Of a DNA stretch of 64,000 nt, positions 9,781 through 23,300 are shown in pieces. Position numbers and translations under genes: made by a program. Each line of letters opens with the position of its first letter. The first letter of the stretch is position 1. The DNA comes from Phoebastria nigripes (Eukaryota > Chordata > Aves > Procellariiformes > Diomedeidae). The notes beneath the pieces are model-generated. The model saw nothing but the letters and a program-made list of their open reading frames with translations. It was not told the DNA's origin and ran no database searches. The stretch spans positions 3,759,860 through 3,823,859 of the forward strand of contig JAYKAV010000778.1 of the NCBI GenBank assembly GCA_035582835.1. Direction: 5' to 3'.

Positions 9781-12692
9781 TCTTATTTAAAAAAATCACT
9801 AAAATGTGGCTTAGAATGACAGGAGATAAACTAACTTTTCTAATCGGCTTAGACAATTTGACTGTCTAAGGACACTTAGTTTACCATTTTCTTCTGACAT
9901 CTGATGGTGACCTTGAGTATTGNTAAAGCTCCTTCTTCTCACAAAAAAATAATCGCCTTGCTACTGCTGTGCAATATCCAGTGTGTTGGACCCTGCCTTT
10001 GCAAGGCTGAGCACGTTCTCTGCACGTTCGGAATTGCCGCTGGAATAATCCTGCCTCCTTCCAAAGCCTCTGCGTATCCAGTGTCAGAGCCTGTTATTTC
10101 CTCTGCTGCCACGCTGGCTAGTGGACCAAGCGGAGAGAGGACATCAATGTCTTCTGCCTGTTGCATTCCTTAATGGCTGCTGCTGCGAAGGCTGAAGTCG
10201 TTTGGTATCTGTTGNTTAAGCTATAACTAAGATGAATCCTTAATGTTAAAGATAGGTAGGTAAGCAGAGGGGGAAAGAGGTGGTAAAGAAAAATGATCTC
10301 TGTTTAACTCAGCAAGGCTTCTAATGCTCTATCTAGAAATGTTACAGCATTTTTAGGAGAGACTTTTTTTTTAATACAAACCTCTGAATAGCTCAGTTAC
10401 CCTGCAGTTACCCTGCCCTACCCAGGATTTTCAGCTGTTGGAAGTAAGCAAATAAAACTGTAGTTTCAAAGGTGTAGACTGAATTTGACTATTCATAAAC
10501 TGTACTTTCACAGGTGTTGCNACCATACAGCTGAATAAGTCCCTAGGGGATGTTCTCTTATCTCTCACATGTCATTCTTAACAAACTGTATTTCAGCTCT
10601 GTGTTGCATGGCTTTCCCTTTTCAGGTCTAGTTCTGGGAGTTTTTGAGATACCACTATTTGGAAATCTGCTTGAAAGATTAAAAAGTAGATATCGGTAAT
10701 AAAACGTTGATGTTGCTTCCACTCACATTGTTAAAAATGTTTGTATTCCCCTAAAGTTAGTGACTCAGTGCTTTGCCCTGCTCCTGCTTCTTTTGCATTC
10801 CTCTCTATCAAGTAATTGATAGCCTGACCTGGTTACCTTGCAAATCTCATTGTGTGTCATGTTAACTTCCTCACAGAATCATATATATGCATGAAGACTT
10901 TCTCATGGGGTTAAGGATTCTGGGTTTGGCCAGAAGTTGTCTCGCCCCTCTCTGGTTCTTTGTCTAAGACCTGGTAACCAGGTGTGTCATAGCAGGAACA
11001 AGCCCTGAAGAGCTGTGAGGTTGTGCAGACACAAAGACTTCACAGAAGCCAAGAATCCAGTCTGATAGATTTACATCCATATTAACAAAGCCACAAGTTT
11101 GTCTTAGTGGGATTATTCCTGCAGAAAGGTATTTCTCGGTGAGACTCGACCTTGGGCAGTGGGGCAGTGTAAACTCTCTGGGGTGTTGGTAAAGTGTGGT
11201 TGGTTAGAGCTGAGATGACGTGCTATAGGGACTAAGCTGTCACCAGTGTGAGTAAGATATTGTATACAGATAGTGGAGTCAGGCACTTTAATTCCCGCTG
11301 ACTTGCTAAGAAGTAAGTTAATGAAATACAGATCGCCTTTCATTTGAATATAGTTTGATTGAAAAGTTTAACGTGCTCTTGGCTTGCACTGTTTTGCTGC
11401 TACATCTGTAATTGCCAATGATTTTTCTTTTTTATTATTATTCTTTGATGTGGTCCTAAAAAGATCAAAAAAAAGAGTTGTCTTGATCTGATGAGCAGGA
11501 CAGTCACATCTAGTAGAATAAGCTGTACTTAAATGTTTGTTTTTTCTGAATAACCTTTCACTTTCTGTCTTGGTCCCATGCGAACAGAAAATGCTGTTCA
11601 TGTTGTATAAGTATTTCTTAGTCTCCTATTCCTGTTAGAAGATAGGAACAAAGTCTGTCAGGGGATGTACGCTCTACTGAAGGCCCACAGTGGCCAGGAA
11701 GGTGCTAATGGGCTCCTGTGAGTCCCAAGCTGTTGCAAAATACCCTTTCTAGGTATTGTGTTTGGTGGAAAAAGCATTAAAAAGGAAGAGGCAGAATTAC
11801 GTAAGGAATTAAGCAGGAATGAAAGTGAACGTCTAGCTTTCCTTGTCTGTGGAAAGGCCATCTGATTTGGGTTTTTTCTGCCTGTGAAGATGCTCAGTCT
11901 GCTTTTAAAAAGGTGGTGGCCCTTCCTGGGACCACAAGCTGTTTTTAAAACTCTGCTAAGTGCCAGAATATTACTGAATGAAGGTATGCCTCGTCTGTCA
12001 GTATCTGAGTGTTGTTTGTTATTCTTGCCTTTTATTTATCAGAGACATACCAAGGCAAGGCTGATTCCAGAGGTACAATAGAGTTGGGGAGGGGGGGGCT
12101 GAAAAAAACAACTTCATTTCTTATGTGTGAACATAATGGGACTTGTAATCTACTCTTCTGTCTGTATAGAGCATAAAGCATCATCTCAGGACTCAAGGGC
12201 ATATAAGCTGCAGCTTAATGAGTTCATGCATTCCCCTGAGCTGCCAGAACTGACTTAGGGCATGCTACCAGCCCAAGGCAAGGTATGTACGTAGGGCCTG
12301 CCTGCGTGATCTTCTGTCCTATTTCCAGATCCTTGACATGGCAGATCCACTGGAGCAATAGTGATAAGACTCCAGAGGTGGTTTTTTACATGTGAGGAAG
12401 TAGCGTGAAACACTGCTGCTGTACTCCTGGTCTTGGCAGATCAAAGGTGGCTTCTTCCTTACGGGGAGGGTAGGTTTGGCTGCAGTTTTCTTCCACGAGG
12501 GAAGCCAGTTATTTAGCTTAATTAGAGTGAAGTTATATTATCAGCGAGAAAACAAATTAAAAAATAACCAGAGGGTATGAAGGTATGGGTTTTAGTGATG
12601 CAGTACTTTGGACAGGTGAGCTATACCAAGGCATTTTTCTTTCTTATGGTGGACTGCATAGCTTTTATTTGTAAACTTACTTTTTTTTGTCT

Positions 12693-12736
12693 NCCCCCCC
12701 CCCCCCCCCCCCTTTGGGGGAGGAGCTGAGGGGGGG
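12693..12736. repeat. C19 run followed by G-rich block
   Basis: An N at 12693 is followed by 19 C (12694-12712), then TTT, five G, AGGAGCTGA and seven G. The C run and the G run can fold back on each other. Each strand also has G4 or i-motif potential. The adjacent N and the round repeat suggest the exact length is uncertain in the assembly. Confidence 0.8.
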
Positions 12737-14770
12737 AAGAAATAATGAGGAAGATAATTCCAAAGATGATTAATCATAGCAAAACTAGAATTGTTTCAAC
12801 TTCGCTAGTTTTCTGTTGGATACTTTTTTCTGTACTGGGTAAGTTTGAGATGTTTGCATTTCCACTTATGTTAATGCACAGAAACTTAATGAGTAGAGAC
12901 AATATTCTAACTGAGATGTAAGATCACATTTTAATGAGTAACTTATTGTACACTTGACGATCATTAGCAGAGATTAATCTATCAGTCAAAATCCAAAGTA
13001 CAACTCATGATTTTGTATACGGCAGCTATGCATCTCTGATCTGATACTAGACTTGTAATTTTTTTTTATTGATCAATATACACATTTCTATGTTATATGA
13101 ACCAAAATATGGGTGTTACTCCTTTGAAAAATGATCATGCAAAAGTGTCATTTTCTTTATTTCTACAATCACAGCTGTCTACCACATTCAGTTGCAGGGA
13201 ACCCGGTAGTTTCCAACCAGAATTCGGTTCATGGTGACAGAGTTAACTCAGTTTCAGTTACAAAAATTATTAGCGCTGCTAAAAGGGCGGGCAGATGTTA
13301 GCTGTCGTTTGGATGAGTAGCCTGGTGAAAATCACAGATCTGGTCGATTGTATCAACAGGAGTCTGATTGTTAGGACAACTGCGGCTTTTCTGCCTGTGT
13401 TTACATTAAGGACTTTAGCACGAAACTAACTCATGTAATACTGTACTAGTCGTGTCATCCTTGTGCCAAATCAAACAGCAGATTTCAGGTTTGAATGCCA
13501 AAATTTTTGTTTCAGGAGGAAAGGTTTGATGTGAGGATGTTTAACAAATTTATAGATTGTGCTTTAGTTACGTTATGTTTAGTTAGTAGGTCCGGGGTGG
13601 TTAAGGATGCCCTTTGGAATTTTGACTGCTCCAAAAAAGAATCAGCAGTTGAAGGAGATTTGTGAAAAAAATTTGGGAGGATTGCCTGAGGGGAAGGTTA
13701 TTGCAGAGGTAAAAGAAGCACGAGTCATCCTCACAACTTGATCATGCTGCTACACAGACTAAAAATGACTATTATGGGGCGGGGGGGTAGTAAAGAGGCA
13801 GACAGTAAGAGCCAGAGTCACAAAGAAATTAAGAATATTGAGAGAGAGATCAATAATGTGACTGAGTGCTTAAAAACGGGTATTTGTTACCATTTGAGAT
13901 TGCCTAGGATATTAAAAACATTTGTGTAGGGCTGGTAGGTGGCACAAGGCCTAGAAGAGGTGTGTACTTTTCTACAGTGAGATCTGGAAGTTGAGCAGGA
14001 ACTCCCAAAATAGCTTTAGGAAGCCTAACTGAATCATAGCCGTACTATCCACTGGTTTCAGAGAGTTGGATATCCAAATGTTTGGGCAAATTAGGCTTCG
14101 GTTCCTGTTGTGTCCTATTCTGGTCAGAATTTTGTTCTTTCAGAGTTTTGTTCCAGCTCTGGGATGAATCTACAATATGTTACATTATTGTCCTACAAAA
14201 CCAACCTGTATAAATGTCACCATTTCACAGTTTGCTTCCATTGGGATAAGTTTGGGCCCTATCTGAGGTATTGTATTGTATTACTGATTAGTTGGGGAAA
14301 ATAAAGAATGGGCTTAGGTGGAATGTTAAATATCACAGGTGAGAAATTGCTGTCTGATCCCAGATGGGACTATTAAAAGATGCTTTGTTTTTCCTCCAGT
14401 GTGAGCTGGTCAACTTCTGAGCTATTCACCTTAATTTAAGGTCCAGAAAGTTTCCTTAATATTGCACAGTTATTGTAAAAACAGTTAGCCAAGTTAATAA
14501 AAATTATAGATATAGCTGCACTCTTGTTCCAAGCACAACTGGTCATGTGTAGGATAGTGAAAAAATGATGCATACTGAATTCTTAAGTCTTAGTTGTTTC
14601 CAAATCGTCCACATCAAAAAAACACATTCATTCTGAAAGTTCAGTCATGCATGCACCCTGGAACTGCTGTCACAGCAGGAAGAACCTAATTTGAACAGCT
14701 TGAGTAGCATGATTGCTCACAGCATTGCAGCAGACTGTAGGTCAGTCCTCTCAAGGTCTCACAGCAGCAT

Positions 14771-14798
14771 TTTGTTTAGTTTGTTTGTTTTTTTTTTT
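14771..14798. repeat. TTTG/T-rich simple repeat
   Basis: TTTGTTTAGTTTGTTTG leads into a T run of about 12. A 14-base A run lies at 14873-14886. Both are low-complexity tracts of the kind seen throughout this window. Confidence 0.7.
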
Positions 14799-15444
14799 CT
14801 TCCAGGGAATTATGATGTGTAGGCAAGCTTTTCTATATTGTCTATATTAATAGTATTCACAAAACGTAAAGGAAAAAAAAAAAAAAGCCTGTTGTCTTAA
14901 AGTCCTTCCAAAAATAATGAAACGGAATCTTCCAAAGCTCAGTAACAGGAATGTGGTGATATATGAAAAAAATGCAAGACTTTATTTGAAGTATTCACCT
15001 TTTCTTTGAGCCAAATCACCGCTGACAATACAGCACTTATATCCAACAATTCTATTTCTGCCTAGATCAAAATTATGGTCTCCTTTCTGCACTCAGTGGT
15101 ACTCACTAGGCAGTGTAACGTGTAATATTTGTACATCAGAAATGCTGAAAATAGCGCTGCTAGACTCAAAATAGAGAATGATGGATGAACGAGAGACATA
15201 AAAAAAAAAAGAGGTTGCATTACTTTTTGACAGCTATAGTTATATTTGTTACTTTACAGTAAAGTTTTACAATGCGCAAAGTCACGTTTGCATACAAGTG
15301 GGATCCTTCCTTCCTCCTCCCTCACTGGGGAGCGTATAGCAGCACTTCCAGTGCGTATAGAGGCTGGCTGTGGGAATGAGGGAAGTCTAAGTAATACTGT
15401 GATTAATAATAGATGGGGTCTAAGGCAGAATATCAGAGTTAAGT

Positions 15445-15784
15445 AAGGACCTTATTGCTGCTTTTCAATATGTAAAGGAGACTTACAAAAAAGACGGAGA
15501 AAGACTTTTTACCAGGGCATGTAGNGACAGGACAAGGGGCAACAGTTTTAAACTGAAAGAGGGTAGATCTAGATTGGATATAAGGAAGAAACTTTTTCAC
15601 TTTGAAGGTGGTGAGACAGGTTGCNCAGAGAAGTTGTGGACCCCCCGTCATTGGAAGTGTTCAAGGTCAGGTTGGACAGGGCTTTGAGCAACCTTGTCTA
15701 GTGGAAGGTGTCCCTGCCCGTGCCAGGGGCGTTGGAGTGGATGATCTTTAAAGGTCCCTTCCAACCCAAACCATTCTGTGATTT
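15445..15784 (+). mobile_element. CR1 LINE fragment, 3' end, sense
   Basis: The copy opens with ACCTTATTGCTGCTTTTCAA and contains GATTGGATATAAGGAAGAAA and GGTGAGACAGGTTGCNCAGA. It then has GTTCAAGGTCAGGTTGGACA and the 3' block AAGGTCCCTTCCAACCCAAA, ending CCATTCTGTGATTT. The internal sequence differs from the copy at 5.4 kb, so the two belong to different CR1 subfamilies. Ambiguous bases lie at 15525 and 15625. The copy is 5'-truncated, and no intact reading frame survives in the sense direction. The 5' boundary is approximate. Confidence 0.95.
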
Positions 15785-15849
15785 CAAGTATCTCTTGGAT
15801 TACTCCATCCAGCCAATGGGCTGCCTTTCTGAAATAGGATGTTCTCTGT

Positions 15850-16200
15850 TTTAATTATAAATTTTGCCATAGTCCAGTATCAGGTACTTGGGATAGGTCA
15901 AAATTGCAGAAATAATTAAATGCAACTACGTCAGCAATTACTGGTAATCCAGATAATTTATGCATTAATCACAATTATGTAGTATTAAGGACGTGTGAAG
16001 TCACAAGGTAACAATTAAATGGAAATTGTTTTCCCCGTAATTAAATGGGCAGTATTACTTTTTAATAATTAAAATTTGAACCCTAAAATAGTCGGAAGCA
16101 TTTCTTCACCACTGTGATTATGTATCTCAACAAAGCATTATTATTTTGGTTCTGGAAGGTGTCTGAAAATGCAAATGACAGCAAATTATGCATAACTACT
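15850..16200. promoter_or_regulatory. Candidate regulatory element: TAAT-dense with octamer
   Basis: Directly downstream of the CR1 copy, this stretch has close to twenty TAAT/ATTA homeodomain cores in about 350 bases. It includes repeated TAATTAAATG-like units, ATGCATTAATCACAATTA, and a perfect octamer ATGCAAAT at 16169-16176 followed by AAATTATGCATAA. Such clusters are typical of conserved developmental enhancers, but AT-rich neutral sequence also yields many TAAT cores. No conservation data are available here, so this is a hypothesis. Confidence 0.25.
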
Positions 16201-17063
16201 TAGTCTTAGAAAAGCAAAGGTCTGATTTATGTCTTCATTTCAGTTTTAAACAAAAAATGTTATTTGAGGAATAANCTGGCTTGGTTTATGTTTACATAGA
16301 CTTAGAGGATTGAGGCAGTATGATCAAGTTGTAAGTATACGGAATACTTTATCAATGTAAACTTTTCTAAAATGTCTTAATTTTTTAATACCTTTTTGGG
16401 TATTAATTTTTTTTCTGTAGCATGTTTCATAGGCTTGCATCTTATTAATGCTCTCATTGTAGTAATAGCAGATGCAGCTCTTTCTGTCTCTTAAAAAAAA
16501 TGCTTTCGTTGCAGAGCTAACACTGCTATACCCTCCTGTGGAAATACTGTATTTCCATACCTCTCAATCCTTACAGAGAGTGTCCAGCTGAAAGTTATAT
16601 AGCCTGTGAAAGTAGAAAAAAAGTGGCATCCTCTCAGGTTTTCTTGCTATTAAACAAGTAATGCCCTAACATGCAGATAACCAACGGTGTCCTTGTATTA
16701 TGNGTACATTATCTTTTCAGGCAGTGGAAGAAGCAAACAATAAAGACGACCCAAAGAAATAGCTGTGCTCTCGGCACTCCACAGAAAACATGCAGTAGTG
16801 TTATTAGGCAGTAGCTACATTTCTAAAGTCCAATCTGTTGCAGCCTAACTCAACTGGAATTGAGGTTGCTGGGAATAGGAGTTAGCTATGTAGTTAAAAA
16901 TAACACCTTGTCATTTTTACTACTTTTGCTCCTTGGATAGGAAAATGGCTATTGTTCAGAAGAGGCTATATAAGTAATATTCTATATACAAGTACTTACC
17001 TGTCTATATACATATAACATTATAGATAACAATACATAGTATAGAAAATGGTATGTAGGTTCT

Positions 17064-17100
17064 AAAAAACAAACAAACAAAAAAAACCCACCCCAAACAA
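17064..17100 (-). repeat. A/C-rich low-complexity tract
   Basis: AAACAAACAAACAAAAAAAA leads into CCCACCCCAAAC. Read on the minus strand it is T/G-rich, like the tract about 190 bases further on, which lies in the opposite orientation. Confidence 0.75.
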
Positions 17101-17288
17101 CTATGAAGGTAACTAAGATGGATAGTTTATATTTCTGTAAGTAAAAGGATAATCCTCTTGGCATCACACATTTAAAAACAAGCAACCATAGATACAAGTA
17201 TGCAATAATTTTTTTTTTTTAAGGCCGAGTTTAGTAAACAAAAATACAACCTCACAGTATCTCATCTGCCACCCTAAATAGATCTATA

Positions 17289-17371
17289 GGTTTTGGTTGG
17301 TTGGTTTTGTTGGCTTGTGGTTTGTTTGTTGGTTGTGTGTGGGTTTTTTGTGGTGGTTTTTTTTTTTTTGT
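17289..17371 (+). repeat. T/G-rich low-complexity tract
   Basis: The tract is built of GGTTTT, GGTTGGTT, TTTGTTTG and GTGGTGG units and ends in a T run. It contains GGCTTGTGGTTTGTTTGT (17312-17329). The same 18 bases occur at 24523-24540 in another T/G-rich tract, 7.2 kb away. Confidence 0.8.
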
Positions 17372-20300
17372 AATTACGACTTGACCTTTTGTTTGTTCTA
17401 ATATTTGGTCAGGGGCTGGGTGACTATGTGGTACAGTGATAATCAACTTGTGCAGAGGCCTGGGCTGGGTCTGAACTTGTGTTGAATCTTCTTGTTGCAT
17501 CAGTTTAAGACAGGGTTAGCTTTTATTATCTTGAATTCTTAAATTACTAGAGCTGTAATGCAAGCTCACTTGTATTCTTCTGATTTATATTTAATCCAAG
17601 CTAATTCATATTCTTTTACTGATCATGTAGAGGCCATATCAACAATTAAAAAAATGGAAGTGTTTTCTAGCAACAATGCTGTCAAACCATAAGTATTAAT
17701 TGAATCCAGCTCTGGTGTGCTCAGCATCACATCAGCCCAGAATTCCTAGCCATAATCTCTACTAATACTCAGCCTATTGCTGATATAGCTGCTGCTATGT
17801 AATGGGGAATTGAATAGTTCTCAGCTGTATCCATAGTTAAAGATGATTTGCCAATGCTGTTTATAACTGTCGACTCAGTAAAAATAGCCAGTGGCCAAAA
17901 CCCAAGATTTGTTCTTCGTGGACCATGGTCAGTAGAACCAGCAATGAGACTTTTGTAGCTCAGAAGAATAGCTCTGCTGAATACAAAAGCTGACCTTGCA
18001 AACTTACACACAGAAAGGAGTAGCAATCAGTTCACTCTGTCTTTAGTTGGTGGTTGTGTTCTTTCATTAAACGTGAGCAGCTTTAACTTTTAATGTGCCT
18101 GAAAGGCACATTTGCCGAACGTGTTTCTTGGTTGTATCATTACATCTTAAAGAAGTGCATTTGGAAATGATTTGTGTTACTAGCGCAAGTGTCATCTGAA
18201 GAGCTTTAGTAAGAGCTTTAATAACTTTCTTCCAAGGAGCTTTAAAGCCATGACAATCACACAATCAATAGGACAACCACATTCATTTTTAATATATTGC
18301 TGCATGTAGTTCTTAAAGGGCTCAATTCCATGTTTTTAAAAAAGAAAAAAAAGTAACTGCTTGCCTTCATTATGGAGGTATACAAAGTAACACAAGTAAC
18401 TGACCTGAAAGGAGTCGATACGCACAAACTTCAGACCTTTTTATAAGGAGAAAAGGGGATCCCAAGAAGAGGCGTGGATGGCGAATGACCCTGGGAAAGA
18501 GGAAGCCCGCAGATAAAAGCGGTAAAGGAAAGCTACGTGGTATTCCCCATAAAAGTTGGTATTATTTAGGAGTGAGAGAGAGGTAGGTTTTCTGATGTGT
18601 GGCTTTTCTGGTAGAATACATGCTGTCTGTAATTCTAATCTGATTTGATTGATTGATTTCAAATTAATCGTATTTCAGTAGGTTGTCTCCTGTTGCCCCC
18701 TTTTCCATACTGTAACTTTGACCTGCAGAGTTCAAAAATAGGTCATTAGCTGAAGAACTGTTGTATATAAATATTGTACTTTGTCCCTGTAACTTGGAGA
18801 ATTGCTTTTTATCACGTTATTGGTTATAAATGCATTTCAAATGACTTTACCAATACTAAATCAGTTGGGTGTTTTTTCCCCTGTTGTATTTGTCACAACC
18901 ATGTGATTATGAAACGAGTTTTATGAAGCATGGCAAGTCACTAGTACTAAATTATTAGTAGTAAAAATGTGTCAAGCACTGAATAATATCAATGAAATAG
19001 GAGATGAATTCTGTGAGAAGCTGGCCCATCCTGATACTCACCAATGCAGTTGGATTACTGTCTAATCATTTGACTGACGCATAATTCAAGCACTAAGTAT
19101 AGACTAGGATTGTGGTTTCTGCTCCTTAGATGTTGTAGGGAGGAAAAATGGCAACATGAGGTTCTGGTAGAACAGAATGGTATATTTCTTTATTCCTTCC
19201 CCCTGCCACCCCCCAACTACTCCTCCCCCAAAAAGTAGGGGAAAGACATCTCCCTCTCTTTCTCTTCAAAATAAATGTCAAGCATGGAGGTAGAGAGTGA
19301 GGCTATAGAAATAGATACTGGTAGGAGACTGCCTTGGTATGTGTTCTTATATATCTTGCTGGCTGTCAATAGGGTGGACGTTGTTGTTTCCTTTGTGAAT
19401 AAATGCTCATTAGAAGTATGTATTTCTCCACGAAAAACAGGTGGCATATTGCCATGTAACCTGGTATGTTAAGAGCTGAGCACTCCTTTGTCTTTCACTA
19501 CTTTGTGAAAAGCACCTCCTACTAACGTATTTGTTATTTTAGAGAAGCTGGTATCTCTGTCTTACACAGTTCTACTTTGAAACTGAGAAATATTTGCAGC
19601 AAAAGTTTTGTTTTCAATGGTGTGAAAAGTTTGTTTAAACAAATAAATCTTTCTGAAGACTTGGGGGGGGCGGGGGAAGAGAATTAATGATCAACTTCAC
19701 TTACATTAGGAAGTATCATAAAACTCATTAATGACAGAAGCAGCCCCAACACTGTTGTGTTTTCTTTCTACTCTATTTTGCTTTTTTCTTACCCAGTTCC
19801 CTAAACCCTAAGTATAATTTGTTTTCTGAAGACTTTTTGGAAATAGCATATCACTTGAGATGTCTGTTGTACTACATTTGACAGTTCTATAGACATTCAA
19901 AGAGATAGTGAAGTGGAAATCTATTATTGCCTAAAAAATATTTTGAAAGCAGAAAAGGAACACTTTAATGAAAGATATTAGCCTCTAGAAAAAAAATGTG
20001 ATTTCTTATTTTTAAACCATTTGACTGACTGGAATTNCTGTAGTTTTAATGCCTCCCCACTTTTATTCAGCTAGGAAAAAAAAAAAAGCAGGAAGGATCC
20101 GAGTTTTCTTTTAAAGCTCCAAAGCTAAGAGGGGAAAAACAAATGAGTGTAGTCCCATTTTGATTAAATCCACCCCACTGTCAAGAGCTTCAGCAAGGCA
20201 AATGTGCTAGATGTAGTCTCTTTCAGTGTAATTTTTGAGACTTGTATGTGACGAGTGTTCAGAGTCCTTTGCCTGGGAGGGTTAATTCCTCCCTCCAGAA

Positions 20301-23300
20301 GTTCAAGATTTAAAAAGTGTGCTAAGTGAAAGTAGCATAGAACAAAGTGCTTTGATACGGCGCTAGATTTTTTTTTTTTTTTGTCTGACAACAAAGAAAC
20401 GCATTCATTGTATATAATGGATTTCTCTCTCAGTTCTGGAAAAGCTCATTGTTTATTCATGAAGGAAGGTCACTAAGGCCTGGCTAATCCAAGCATTTCT
20501 TTTTTAATTTCTTTCCTACAAGGGATGATTCTTGCCTCATGAAATAGAAAGATTCATAGGAAAATGTGTGTGGCTTGCAGAAGGGAAAATGAATGGGAGA
20601 TGCAAAGTGGGTATGTGTTTAGAGGAATTTTAAATCAGACCAGGTTGTATTTTTTCAATTGCATTTTTTTGTTCTTCATGATCACTGAAACCAATATCAC
20701 TTGCATTTTAATTTTCTTATCTGCATTGTAACTGGCCTCTGGTTCTACCAAATAGTTCAGATGTAAGCCTTTTTTTTTTTTTTTTTGCAGCTGGTAGGGC
20801 TGGGTCCAGTGACAAAAACCTGTAACTTGAGTCTTCCGGGGAAGAATTCTGGTATAGGAACTGTCAAAGCCCCAGAAAGATGTAAAAACCAGAAAGACTG
20901 GAAATGCGTCTATTAACAAAAGTTAAAATGATGATGGGTGAAGAGAAAAAAAAATTATACAGCAGGGGACAATTCATGTGCTTTACCATTTTCAATTGGG
21001 AGAGCTGGTTCTTAAACTTTTTCTCTGGAAACGTGACCCTGAGGTTACACGGATCTTATCTGCATCGTTTTAATGACCGAGGAACACTGATTCCATCAAG
21101 TAGGAAGGAAGAGGAATATGTAGTAGATGCCATGACCTCCAAGCCNCTTGGCACACAGTGCAATCTACTATTTCCTGGACTGTGACTCTGTGGCGGATGC
21201 ACATATTGCCTTTTGATTTGTGCCCAATGTAATTTGTGTAGCAACCAGCCTGTCCTTTTTTTTTTTCTTTTGCCAAGTTGCTGCTTACCTTGTATATTGC
21301 CCTTGAAAAATTAAAAAGCCTGTTAGATAGCTTAAATAATTTAATTAGAAGAAACCAAAGGCCCAGAACTCTCTCTAATCCTACTGAAATGAGAATAAAA
21401 TGCCAAACCAAAGGAAATTTCAGCTCCCCAACATTTCACCCTGACAAGGTGCTAGTGCACAATGATAAAATTTTCCATTCTCAATTATTAAAATCCACTT
21501 AAGCAGCAATTCACAAGCATTATGGAACGCTATTATCTACTTCTAATAACTTGTTTCTAAGAGCATGTTGTAAGATGTCAATGTTAAAGGAAATGTAGCC
21601 AATAAATGCTGATTTTTTTTTCCACTTTATTTTTTTAAGGCAGCACTGAAGCCTATTTCTTATTGACGTTGTTAGCGTAGCTGCCCCTGTTTTGATTTAG
21701 AGTTATTGTTCGGTGTAGCTGAGAGAGTGAACTGAGACACTGACAGTGTGGGAGCATGCCTCGGAGACAGAGCTATCAAGTGAGCTATTTGAGCTGGTTA
21801 TCAATTGTTAATTGTCTACTGATCCTTAAACTAGATACCTAAACTGAAAAGACCACTATCGGCAACAGATGCAAATTATATGGATCCTGTAGGTGTGCAG
21901 GCCCTACAATATAAGTGGGATACTAAATTTTTTATTGCCTATTTGAGCTTTCATATCTAGGCAGTTCTCCTAGTGTGGGCCTCCAAACCCAATGTTGTTC
22001 TAAATTCACTCGTAACTAGAAGATAACACTTGAATTGAAACTGTGTTAATGGCTGCATATTGACCAGTTGTCCATAAATATATTTATTGTTGGATTTCCT
22101 ATGTCAAATACACTTCCTCTAGGATAGCCCAGTACAAAAACTTGACTTATTTGGTGCTTACCATGAGAACGGTCTCTATGCTACCCTGACTTTTCCATGC
22201 CTCTCTTGAACTACCTGCCTATGGTTCTTTAAAATTCTCAGCCTGACAGTTTTGAATGCTGTGGTGAGTTTAGAGCTTGTTGCTGGTACATCTCCATTCA
22301 GGTGCTGCCTACCATTTTTCTGATGTGGTATTTTACTTTCCAGGAGAAGGCTTAGCATCTTCGAGTGGCAGAAGGAAACAAAAGAACTAGATTCCGTCTG
22401 AATACTGCTCTTTCCAAGCAGCAGTGATTACAAGCCCAAAAGCTGAAAATATTTTGTCTTTGGAGGTTCTGCGACTAGTTGTTTAGCGTCAAATGCCAAA
22501 GCATGAGACTTCCTCAGGCTGACCTGTCATTTGGGATGTCCTCCAGTCCCCAAATGAGCCCTGCTTGCCTTGTCTCTATAGGGGGTAGTTATAGAAGTTT
22601 TCTTCGGTTGCTGCTGAGTGAAATAGCTGAAAATCTTCAAGAAAACTTGCAAATCAGCCATAATGTCATCTCTTAGTTACTGTTGCTTGTAATGATGTGG
22701 ATCGGGGTAGGGAAGCAGAGTAGGCACCTGGAGACTTCAATCAGATAGGGGCTTTAAGGTAGGGCAAAGCAGATCCGGAGGGGGCTTCTCGACAATAATT
22801 CTGTGGCTGTCCCTGCAGTGTGTGTGGAACAGGAGAAAACATTTACTTCCTGTCCCTTTTTAAAACAGCCAAAACCATCTTGAACTTAACCATCCCCTCA
22901 CGAGCATCCATAGCAAAACTCCCCAAGTAATAGTGATAATCATTGGGAAACCCACTTAACTGAAGAGTTGGAGATCTTGTAGATCTTTTCCCTAAACTGG
23001 AAATTCTAGGTGCCGTTTCAGCTATGCTATTACTAATACTTCAAGACCACACAATGCTACTGTTGTTCATGAAGGTTACGAGTACTGTTGTGGTTAAGAT
23101 CGTTATTGTTTGGTGAAGGAGTTATTTGTATTCAACTGGATACAGATACTGTATTTAATGATCGAACTCCTCAGAATGTCACCTGTTTGCTTTCAGTGCT
23201 ATGAGATAATGTGCTTGTGTTGGGAGTTTGTAGTGCCAAGTTAGAGTAGTCCCTGATTTATGCCTGTGTATGCTTTCCTTGATTATTGCGTATGCCAGNG

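Larger units (their letters stand above)
7371..15444. other. Non-coding stretch with simple repeats
   Basis: No gene, exon or RNA gene is supported. Listed separately within it are a 60-bp tandem duplication (7597-7716), a hairpin cluster (9061-9095), an A24 run (9757-9780), a C19/G5 tract (12694-12720) and short T- and A-rich runs near 14.8 kb. About 9990-10145 is locally richer in GC and has open frames on both strands of 75-89 codons. Neither is recognisable. G-rich runs occur near 12090 and 13778. Confidence 0.55.

Noticed and set aside
9904..10173. Open frames on both strands in a GC-richer stretch, as a possible exon
   Set aside because: 75-89 codons on each strand with no recognisable product. 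GC-richer DNA has fewer stops by composition, and one codon is ambiguous.
20770..20790. Long pyrimidine tract ending in GCAG, like a splice acceptor
   Set aside because: A T homopolymer gives this by chance. The following sequence has no recognisable exon or donor.
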